Below are positions 1-4,949 of a stretch of DNA of 7,404 bases, one piece after another. This stretch comes from Bifidobacterium breve (lineage in GTDB: Bacteria; Actinomycetota; Acidimicrobiia; Acidimicrobiales; Ilumatobacteraceae): the NCBI GenBank assembly GCA_945871625.1, contig CAMBWL010000040.1, positions 1-7,404 of the forward strand. Direction: 5' to 3'. The translations under genes were made by a program, and so were the position numbers. Below the pieces are notes generated by a model, which saw only the letters and a program-made list of their open reading frames with translations, did not search any database and was not told where the DNA came from. Position 1 is the first letter of the stretch, and every line of letters begins with the position of its first letter.

Positions 1-59
1 GCGATTATTTCACCGGGTGCCTTGTCGCCCCCGAGGGCATCAACAGCAATTGGCAGCAT
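1..59 (-). CDS. plsX: PlsX, phosphate acyltransferase (partial, N-terminal 19 residues)
   Basis: This is the start of a gene that leaves the window at its left edge. The 19 visible codons read MLPIAVDALGGDKAPGEII, which matches the conserved beginning of PlsX (IAVDAMGGDxAPxEIV). From family knowledge, PlsX converts acyl-ACP to acyl-phosphate at the membrane face for PlsY in phospholipid synthesis and is normally about 330-350 residues. The ATG at 59-57 is the only reasonable start: the same frame holds a stop about ten codons upstream and no other ATG, GTG or TTG in between. The gene begins 30 nt after the rpmF stop, and rpmF-plsX is a classic bacterial pairing, so co-transcription is likely. 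No strong Shine-Dalgarno is visible. The catalytic part lies outside the window, so the identification rests on the N-terminal motif plus synteny. Confidence 0.88.
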   Translation of the reverse strand, partial: MLPIAVDALGGDKAPGEII

Positions 60-89
60 CGTTACGACAAACGACGCGATGGCCCGAAA

Positions 90-275
90 TTAACTCGCGT
101 CGACGTTGACCGCGACACGACCCTTGTACCAGCCACAAGAGCCGCAAACCGTGTGCGGGCGCTTGGCGGTGCCACATCGAGGGCATGAACTTGAAGTTGG
201 CGCCTTGAGTTTCCAGTTCGCAGCCTGACGCATGCGACCCTTTGATTTAGATTTCTTTTTCTTTGGAACTGCCAT
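90..275 (-). CDS. rpmF: 50S ribosomal protein L32
   Basis: This 61-residue protein has the bacterial L32 pattern: the start MAVPKKKKSKSKGRMRQA, a WKL segment around residues 21-23, and a zinc ribbon with Cys31-x2-Cys34 and Cys44-x2-Cys47. L32 is a small protein of the large ribosomal subunit, near the peptidyl-transferase side. All four cysteines are present, so this is the zinc-binding (C+) form, not the zinc-independent paralogue made under zinc starvation. Length fits the family (about 57-64 residues). The ATG at 275-273 gives exactly the conserved MAVPK start. Upstream lies the DUF177 gene, the usual neighbour of rpmF, across a 98-nt leader; plsX follows 30 nt downstream. The Shine-Dalgarno is weak (a GAAAG-type tract further upstream than usual). 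Confidence 0.97.
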   Translation of the reverse strand: MAVPKKKKSKSKGRMRQAANWKLKAPTSSSCPRCGTAKRPHTVCGSCGWYKGRVAVNVDAS

Positions 276-373
276 CGCAAACTCGGCTTTCGTAATTTCT
301 GAACTGACTGAAAAATTAAGATTCTCGAACGAACTGCAATGCTATCTAGTTCGAACGCATTTTACACAGAGCC
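276..373 (-). promoter_or_regulatory. rpmF leader / intergenic region with a possible promoter
   Basis: These 98 nt separate the DUF177 stop from the rpmF start and are by far the longest gap in the rsmD-to-plsX run, where other spacings are 8-30 nt. On the minus strand a -10-like TAAAAT lies at 364-359, but no convincing -35 box precedes it, so a separate rpmF-plsX promoter is only a possibility. The interval also carries one copy of a 16-nt sequence repeated in recG (340-355). An A/T-rich stretch near 305-320 shows no strong hairpin, so I do not call a terminator. Leader regulation by a ribosomal protein is conceivable but nothing visible proves it. Confidence 0.25.
340..355 (+). repeat. 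16-nt repeat, copy 1 (in the rpmF leader)
   Basis: TGCTATCTAGTTCGAA occurs here and again, identical and in the same orientation, at 4205-4220 inside recG. Allowing one mismatch, the match extends to 20 nt (next base C here, T there, then GCA in both). This copy is non-coding. Whether the repeat means anything is unknown. Confidence 0.5.
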
Positions 374-886
374 TCATTGGCTTTCATCGGTTTTGAGCGC
401 ATCCAATGCGGCCCATCTCTCGTCACGCATCTCGCCCGAACACGAGCATGGCGTCGACTGCAAATCAGCACCGCACTGCGGGCACAGCCCTGCGCAGTCA
501 GCCCGACAAAGTGGTGCGAGTGGCACTGCCAACAAAACATTCTCACGAGCCATTTCGACCAGATCTAATTGCTCACCAGTTATCGGATAAGCATCAGGGT
601 CGCTGATCACCGCTTGATACAACTCTTGCACTTGAATTTGCGCGCGGCCAGTCAGCGGTCGTAAACACCGTCGGCATTCGCAACGCCAATCAGCCTGAAG
701 TGTGCCGTGCACGACGATGCCATCAGTCAACGCTTCAAGCGTCAGACCAACATCAACTTTTGAACCAGCAACGATTCGCTCGTCGGCGAAATCAAATTCA
801 CTCGCGTCAATCTGTCGATCTACCTCGCGAATGCTCCCGGCGCGCCGCAATAACTCGGCGATGTTAATTAAAAGTGATGACGCCAA
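374..886 (-). CDS. DUF177 (YceD-family) protein
   Basis: This is a 170-residue member of the DUF177/YceD family, which is found just upstream of rpmF across bacteria and is linked, mostly by genetics, to large-subunit rRNA or ribosome accumulation; its biochemical role is not well settled. Visible hallmarks are a central WRCECRRCLRPL segment (Cys69, Cys71, Cys74), a second cluster Cys127-x3-Cys131-x3-Cys135-x2-Cys138 in the form CAGLCPQCGADL, then CSC at 147-149, and the typical ending DERWAALDAL (155-164). The cysteine pattern suggests metal binding. The start is a TTG at 886-884, chosen because it alone keeps the conserved N-terminus (INIAELLRRAGSIRE); no ATG or GTG is suitably placed. It lies 8 nt after the stop of the coiled-coil gene, so translational coupling is probable and could compensate for the weak start and poor ribosome site. 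Confidence 0.9.
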   Translation of the reverse strand: MASSLLINIAELLRRAGSIREVDRQIDASEFDFADERIVAGSKVDVGLTLEALTDGIVVHGTLQADWRCECRRCLRPLTGRAQIQVQELYQAVISDPDAYPITGEQLDLVEMARENVLLAVPLAPLCRADCAGLCPQCGADLQSTPCSCSGEMRDERWAALDALKTDESQ

Positions 887-894
887 AACTCGGT

Positions 895-1494
895 TTAAAG
901 TTCTTCGTCTTGATCAAACAAACCGGTGGCGGTGTCGTCGAGCGAAACTTCGCGGGCAGGTTCTTGGGCGACAATCGACAATCGAGCCCGACCCTCGGCG
1001 ACAGTTTTTGTCAGACGGTCCAGCAAGATCTCAAAACTTCCCAAACGACGATCCAAAAAGTCTTCGGTCTCGCTCTTCAATCGACGCGAATCTTCATTGG
1101 CGGCCTCGATTACTTGCCGGGCCCGAGCCTCGGATGCCCGCACGACTTCGGTGCGTTGCACCATGCGCTCGGCTTGCACCCTTGCGGCTTCCAAAATTTC
1201 GTCTGCTTCGCGCTGAGTTTTTGCGAGAAAGTCGGCCCGCTCTTTGAGCATCCACCGCGCTTCACGAATTTCAACAGGCAAACTGTCGAGCGCATCTTGC
1301 AATGTTGCCAAGACCTCTTCACGATTAATTTTTGGGGCACTCGACAACGGCGCATTTGGCGCGCTCGAAATTGCGCCAATCGCCTCGGTGATGAACGATT
1401 CTGAATCTCCAAGTTCAACCGGCACGGTCTCGCCGTCGAACGAATCTACAACTCTGTCGTAGTTATTAAAGTCATCGATTTCGTCGTTTGGCAT
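895..1494 (-). CDS. SepIVA-like / DivIVA-related coiled-coil protein
   Basis: This 199-residue protein has an acidic, low-complexity N-terminus (residues 1-55), then a long, charged helical region (about 57-172) rich in Glu, Arg and Ala with heptad-like spacing, and an acidic tail ending DQDEEL. No membrane segment or enzymatic motif is visible. In mycobacteria the gene between coaD and DUF177 encodes SepIVA, a DivIVA-domain-type coiled-coil protein acting in septation and polar cell-wall growth. The segment FLDRRLGSFEILLDRL (146-161) followed by an EGRARL stretch resembles the end of that family's coiled coil. The protein is shorter than the mycobacterial one (about 245), mainly by a shorter coiled coil. 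Function is inferred from position and architecture; a generic coiled-coil protein is the alternative. The ATG start has the best ribosome-binding site in the window. Confidence 0.72.
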   Translation of the reverse strand: MPNDEIDDFNNYDRVVDSFDGETVPVELGDSESFITEAIGAISSAPNAPLSSAPKINREEVLATLQDALDSLPVEIREARWMLKERADFLAKTQREADEILEAARVQAERMVQRTEVVRASEARARQVIEAANEDSRRLKSETEDFLDRRLGSFEILLDRLTKTVAEGRARLSIVAQEPAREVSLDDTATGLFDQDEEL

Positions 1495-1504
1495 ATCTCT
1501 CCCT
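1495..1504 (-). promoter_or_regulatory. Ribosome-binding site of the SepIVA-like gene, overlapping the coaD stop
   Basis: On the minus strand the ten bases before the ATG read AGGGAGAGAT. The AGGGAG core (1504-1499) lies 4 nt from the start, and its first two bases are the last two bases of the coaD TAG. This fixes the start at 1494 and suggests that translation of the two genes is coupled. Confidence 0.7.
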
Positions 1505-1976
1505 ACTTTTTAAGTTTAGTAATCGCATCAACGACGACCGATGGCACAAGCGCGGCGACACTGCCATTGTTCTGGGCGATATCTCGCACATAGCGACTGC
1601 TGATAAACGAATTTTCTGGGCGCGCAATCATCAACACCGTTTCTATTGCCCCAACTGCACGATTGGTGTCGGCCATCTGTACCTCGACGTCGAAATCTGC
1701 GGCGTTGCGCACGCTTTTGACGATGAAATTCGCGCCAAACTTTTTTGCGGCGTCAATTGCCAAGCCCGCGGCCGCATTCACCGTCACACCCTTGATGTGA
1801 CTCGTCGCCGATTTAGTCATCTCGACACGCTCGGTCACCGAGAACATTCCGATCGGTTTTTCGGGATTGTGCATCACGACTACGACGACTTCACCAAACA
1901 AATTTGCAGCCTGACCAATAATGTCGAGATGCCCGAGATGAATCGGGTCAAAACTGCCGGGAAACATAACTTTCAT
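1503..1976 (-). CDS. coaD: Phosphopantetheine adenylyltransferase (PPAT)
   Basis: CoaD adenylylates 4'-phosphopantetheine with ATP to dephospho-CoA, the penultimate step of CoA synthesis, in the cytosol. The 157-residue product fits the family (E. coli 159, M. tuberculosis 161). The nucleotidyltransferase signature PGSFDPIHLGH spans residues 6-16, with His13 and His16 forming the HxGH motif. The substrate region VKSVRNAADFDVEVQMA (86-102) replaces the usual (K/R)GLR with KSVR, and the ISSR motif at 125-128 replaces the usual ISSS/T. The start is the ATG at 1976-1974, giving the expected MKVMFPGSFDP. The open frame extends 25 codons upstream to 2051 but would overlap rsmD and add residues foreign to the family. 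It lies 8 nt after the rsmD stop; rsmD-coaD is a widespread pair. Confidence 0.96.
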   Translation of the reverse strand: MKVMFPGSFDPIHLGHLDIIGQAANLFGEVVVVVMHNPEKPIGMFSVTERVEMTKSATSHIKGVTVNAAAGLAIDAAKKFGANFIVKSVRNAADFDVEVQMADTNRAVGAIETVLMIARPENSFISSRYVRDIAQNNGSVAALVPSVVVDAITKLKK

Positions 1977-1987
1977 CGCATCCCCTA
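1977..1987 (-). promoter_or_regulatory. Ribosome-binding site and rsmD stop / coaD start junction
   Basis: The minus-strand bases TAGGGGATGCG run from the rsmD TAG directly to the coaD ATG. The AGGGGA tract (1986-1981) sits 4 nt before that ATG. A second ATG at 1981-1979 is out of frame with coaD. The site supports the shorter coaD start at 1976 and coupling to rsmD. Confidence 0.6.
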
Positions 1988-2503
1988 CGGTACTCGGCTC
2001 AAATACGTCACGTGGGTGCGCCCGTAACGCTTGGCTCGCGTCGTCTCCCACCCAGAAATTCCTGTAATTTCGCGGCCGCTTTCAGCGACAACCAGCGGCG
2101 CCGAAATCTGATCCAGCAACTGTTGCCACTTGACAAAATCATAAGGCGGATCTGCCAAAACAAAGTCGACATTCGTGTACCGCGCGAGCCCCGAGATTGC
2201 ATCACCTCTGACAACTGTCGTGCGACCAGTCAAGTCGAGCTTTTTGATGTTGTCTTGCAAACTCGTCAGCGCATCAGCGTCACGCTCGATAAAAATGCAG
2301 TGCTCTGCGCCGCGCGACAATGCTTCGATACCAAGTGCGCCTGAACCAGCGAACAAGTCCAAGACTCGTGCACCAATTATCACATCCATGCTCGTCAATG
2401 CGTTAAAAATCGCTTCTCGCGCCATATCGGTGGTCGGCCGTGTCGTGTCGCCAACCGGAGCGACAATTTTTCTTCCGCGCAGTTCTCCGGCCACAATTCG
2501 CAT
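1985..2503 (-). CDS. rsmD: 16S rRNA (guanine(966)-N(2))-methyltransferase
   Basis: RsmD uses S-adenosylmethionine to methylate N2 of G966 (E. coli numbering) in 16S rRNA during 30S assembly. The 172-residue protein begins MRIVAGELRGRKI and has the family segment RPTTDMAREAIFNAL (22-36), where RxREA(I/L)FN is typical. The SAM-binding motif VLDLFAGSGALGIEAL is at 47-62, with an acidic ribose-binding residue after FIE (around 71-73), and the catalytic DPPY is at 118-121. Somewhat shorter than E. coli RsmD (198), with a short C-terminus. The ATG at 2503-2501 gives the conserved MRIVAG start. No clear Shine-Dalgarno precedes it. The gene upstream is on the opposite strand, so rsmD must be read from a promoter in 2504-2576 or by read-through from recG. 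Confidence 0.96.
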   Translation of the reverse strand: MRIVAGELRGRKIVAPVGDTTRPTTDMAREAIFNALTSMDVIIGARVLDLFAGSGALGIEALSRGAEHCIFIERDADALTSLQDNIKKLDLTGRTTVVRGDAISGLARYTNVDFVLADPPYDFVKWQQLLDQISAPLVVAESGREITGISGWETTRAKRYGRTHVTYLSRVP

Positions 2504-2576
2504 GAGATCACGCTATTGCCAACAGCACTTATTTTGAGTCACCGATAATTTCTCGCATAACTGGTTGAATTAAGCA
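2504..2576. promoter_or_regulatory. Divergent intergenic region between rsmD and the zinc-ribbon gene
   Basis: These 73 nt separate two genes starting in opposite directions, so they should hold promoters for one or both. On the plus strand TTGAGT (2534-2539) and CATAAC (2556-2561) are 16 nt apart and resemble a housekeeping sigma promoter, with initiation expected around 2567-2569 and a very short leader before the GTG at 2577. On the minus strand I find no convincing -35/-10 pair. Promoter assignment is tentative. Confidence 0.35.
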
Positions 2577-2789
2577 GTGAACAACAACTCTGACCAGTCT
2601 GACGACTTTGTCTCGGGTCGAGCCGAACCACCATCTGAGTCGATTGTTTGTGTTGACTGCGGAGGAAGTGCCCACCTGCTTACGCATCCACCCGAAGACG
2701 GCATCTGGCAAGTCGGCGAAGTTGTTGCCTACCGTTGCAGCGACTGCCGTGACCGTTGGGACATCGTGCTCGCCCCCGAAGGCGAATGA
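2577..2789 (+). CDS. Small zinc-ribbon protein of unknown function
   Basis: This 70-residue protein has a polar N-terminus (residues 2-20, rich in Asn, Ser, Asp and Glu) followed by a compact domain with Cys25-x2-Cys28 and Cys54-x2-Cys57, in the contexts CVDCGG and YRCSDC. This is a typical two-knuckle zinc ribbon; His33 and His37 lie between the pairs. A tryptophan follows each half (W44, W61). No signal peptide or membrane segment is seen. The GTG at 2577 is the only sensible start: an in-frame TAA lies two codons upstream and there is no later ATG, GTG or TTG before the first cysteine pair. No Shine-Dalgarno is evident. It points against the surrounding genes and stops 6 nt from the recG stop, tail to tail. 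Possible roles are RNA, protein or DNA contact, but nothing identifies a partner. Confidence 0.82.
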   Translation: MNNNSDQSDDFVSGRAEPPSESIVCVDCGGSAHLLTHPPEDGIWQVGEVVAYRCSDCRDRWDIVLAPEGE

Positions 2790-2795
2790 ACCGAA

Positions 2796-4937
2796 CTAGT
2801 TCTTAAACAAAAACTCTTCTTCGTCGGGCGTCAATAGCAAGTCGATCTCGTCGCGAATCTCTTTATGGCTGGTCAAAGTCGGATCACCGACGATTATTTC
2901 GATTGCGGCTGCCCGTGCCAACTCGATCAAATCACGATCTCGACGCAACGAAGCAAGTTTCAAATCACTGCGACCTTTTTGTGCCGTGTTCATGATCGTG
3001 CCCTCACCGCGTAATTCGAGATCGACTTCCGCCAAATAAAAACCGTCGGTGGATTCGACTAGCGCGTCGACCCGTGGCGATGAAACTTCAGGGTCGCTCG
3101 TGACAAGCCAACACCGCGACGCGATCACACCGCGCCCGACACGACCACGAAGCTGATGCAATTGCGCGATGCCAAACCGATCGGCGTCGAGCACGACCAT
3201 GCAGGTCGCATTCGGCACATCGACGCCAACTTCGATGACGGTAGTCGCGACCAAAACATCCAGCTGTCGATCGCGAAACTTGGTCATCGTTTCATCTTTT
3301 TCTTTGGACGACATTCGTCCGTGCAACAAACCCAACTTGAGACCTTTCAACTCGGTTTTGGCGAGAAGTTTGAAGGTGTCCTCGGCGGATGCGACTTGCA
3401 GTTTGTCGCTTTCTTCAATCAACGGACAGACCACGAATGCCTGCTGACCCTGCGCAGCCGCCTCGCGCACATCGGACCACATTTTGGTTTCCGATTTTTC
3501 GCCAGCAACCCACAAAGTTTTTATCGGCGTTCGACCCGGTGGCATTTCGTCCAGCACGCTGACATCCAGGTCGCCGTATACGGTCATCGCTGCGGTTCGC
3601 GGTATCGGTGTCGCCGTCATCACCAACACATCAGGCGAAGTCATGACGCTTTTTGCGGTTTTCGAGCCCTTGTTGCGCAACGCCGCCCGTTGCTCGACAC
3701 CAAAGCGATGTTGTTCGTCGATCACGACAACGCCAAGCGACGCGAATTCGACGCCTTCTTGAATCAACGCGTGCGTGCCGATCAAAATGTCGATACCGCC
3801 GTTTGCCAAATCGCGCAGCAATTCGCGGCGACGCTCACTGGTGATGCGACTGGTCAACAACTCGACGCGCAACTGGCGGTCACCGAAGAGGTTGTCGTCG
3901 TCGGGCACCAGTAATCCCTCAAGAAGTTTTTGTACGCCCGCAAAATGTTGCTCTGCCAAAACTTCGGTCGGCGCCATCAGCGCGCCTTGATGACGACCCT
4001 GAACGGCCGCCAACATTGCCGAAACCGCGACCACTGTTTTGCCGCTGCCGACATCACCTTGCAACAACCGATGCATCGGGTGCGATGCGGCCAAATCTTG
4101 ATCAATCTCATTGATCACGCGCTGTTGCGCACCGGTCACTGCAAACGGCAACGCACTAATGAATCGTTGCTGCAGTTTGCCGCCGACAATGTGGCGAATA
4201 CCCGTGCTATCTAGTTCGAATGCACGCTTTCGGCCCACCAACACGACTTGCACGCGCAACAACTCGTCAAACGCCAAACGTCGGCGCGCATTTTGCTTGG
4301 CCACCATCGAATCTGGAAAATGAATCGACCACAGCGCGCTCGTGCGATCTGCAAGTTCAAGTCGTTCACGCAAGTCACTCGGCAGCGGATCAGAAATGCC
4401 ACGCTCACGACAACGCTCGAGTGCGTTTTCAACCCAAGTTGCGAGTTCCCAAGTTGAGACCTGCACTTTTTCGCTCTGCGGATAAATCGGCACGATACGA
4501 CCGGTGCGATCGCCAATCAAGTCGACCAACGGGTTGCTCATCTGCAGCACGCCGCGAAACAAATCTGGCTTGCCGAACATCGCTAGTTGCAACCCAACTT
4601 TGAGTTGCCGCTCGCGCCACGGCTGATTGAAGAAAACTGCCGTCAAGCGCCCCGACTCGTCACCGACTTGAACATTGACAATCGTCTTGCGATTTTTGGT
4701 CGTAAATTTCGAAACTTTGCGAACCTCGACGATCACGAGGGCTTCTTGTCCCGCGACAAGATCGCTGACCCGTGCTTCGTTGGTGCGATCCACCCATTTG
4801 CGCGGATAATTCGTCAACAACTCGAGCACGTTGTTGATGCCGTATTCGGCAAGTGCGGCTTTGCGCTTTTCGCCGACACCTTTCAGAACTTCAACATCGA
4901 TTGACGCGAGATCGCGCAAAGTAATTTGGCCCGTCAT
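2796..4937 (-). CDS. recG: ATP-dependent DNA helicase RecG
   Basis: RecG is a superfamily 2 helicase that reverses stalled replication forks and branch-migrates Holliday junctions. The 713-residue protein has the usual order: an N-terminal wedge/OB-fold region (about 1-150, with helix-hairpin-like LKGVGEKRKAALAEYGI at 18-34), Walker A GDVGSGKT (294-301), MAPTEVLAEQH (321-331), the DEQH box (407-410), TATPIPRT (441-448), the second RecA-like domain with LLHGRM (537-542), VIEVGVDVP (567-575), QLHQLRGRVGRG (592-603), and the C-terminal LRGEG segment (642-646) that corresponds to the LRGPGE region of other RecGs. Length is between E. coli (693) and M. tuberculosis (about 737). The ATG at 4937 lies 12 nt after the FakA-like stop, with a weak GAG ribosome site, so the two genes probably form one transcript. 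The stop is 6 nt from the convergent zinc-ribbon gene. Confidence 0.98.
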   Translation of the reverse strand: MTGQITLRDLASIDVEVLKGVGEKRKAALAEYGINNVLELLTNYPRKWVDRTNEARVSDLVAGQEALVIVEVRKVSKFTTKNRKTIVNVQVGDESGRLTAVFFNQPWRERQLKVGLQLAMFGKPDLFRGVLQMSNPLVDLIGDRTGRIVPIYPQSEKVQVSTWELATWVENALERCRERGISDPLPSDLRERLELADRTSALWSIHFPDSMVAKQNARRRLAFDELLRVQVVLVGRKRAFELDSTGIRHIVGGKLQQRFISALPFAVTGAQQRVINEIDQDLAASHPMHRLLQGDVGSGKTVVAVSAMLAAVQGRHQGALMAPTEVLAEQHFAGVQKLLEGLLVPDDDNLFGDRQLRVELLTSRITSERRRELLRDLANGGIDILIGTHALIQEGVEFASLGVVVIDEQHRFGVEQRAALRNKGSKTAKSVMTSPDVLVMTATPIPRTAAMTVYGDLDVSVLDEMPPGRTPIKTLWVAGEKSETKMWSDVREAAAQGQQAFVVCPLIEESDKLQVASAEDTFKLLAKTELKGLKLGLLHGRMSSKEKDETMTKFRDRQLDVLVATTVIEVGVDVPNATCMVVLDADRFGIAQLHQLRGRVGRGVIASRCWLVTSDPEVSSPRVDALVESTDGFYLAEVDLELRGEGTIMNTAQKGRSDLKLASLRRDRDLIELARAAAIEIIVGDPTLTSHKEIRDEIDLLLTPDEEEFLFKN
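4205..4220 (+). repeat. 16-nt repeat, copy 2 (inside recG)
   Basis: The second exact copy of TGCTATCTAGTTCGAA. Here it is coding: on the minus strand it encodes FELDS, residues 240-244 of RecG (with A239 from the adjoining GCA), in a region linking the wedge domain to the helicase domain. See copy 1 at 340-355 for comparison. Confidence 0.5.
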
Positions 4938-4949
4938 GCGGGTCTCAAC

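Noticed and set aside
340..360. The GTTCGAAC-like sequence as a tRNA T-arm remnant or integration site
   Set aside because: No matching stem, acceptor end or other tRNA parts are nearby, and no integrase or mobile gene is present. The second copy is ordinary recG coding sequence.
702..1404. Plus-strand open frames of 181 and 176 codons (702-1247 and 874-1404)
   Set aside because: Both are antisense to DUF177 and the coiled-coil gene, overlap each other, and encode low-complexity Arg/Ser- or Phe-rich products without family features.
1488..2027. A 179-codon plus-strand open frame opposite coaD
   Set aside because: coaD on the other strand has clear catalytic motifs; the antisense product is His/Arg-rich and matches nothing I know.
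1977..2051. A 25-residue N-terminal extension of CoaD starting at 2051
   Set aside because: It would overlap the 3' end of rsmD, and CoaD proteins begin directly before the PGSFDP motif. The AGGGGA site in front of 1976 supports the shorter form.
2793..2802. The palindrome GAACTAGTTC at the convergent zinc-ribbon/recG junction as a terminator
   Set aside because: It has no loop, is AT-balanced and is not followed by a clear T-run on either strand. A 10-nt palindrome alone cannot be called a terminator.
3156..3914. A 252-codon open frame on the plus strand, opposite recG
   Set aside because: It lies wholly antisense to the well-conserved helicase core of recG, and its translation is rich in His, Arg, Gln and Phe with no recognisable domain. 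It is a shadow of codon bias (many TCG/CGA codons).
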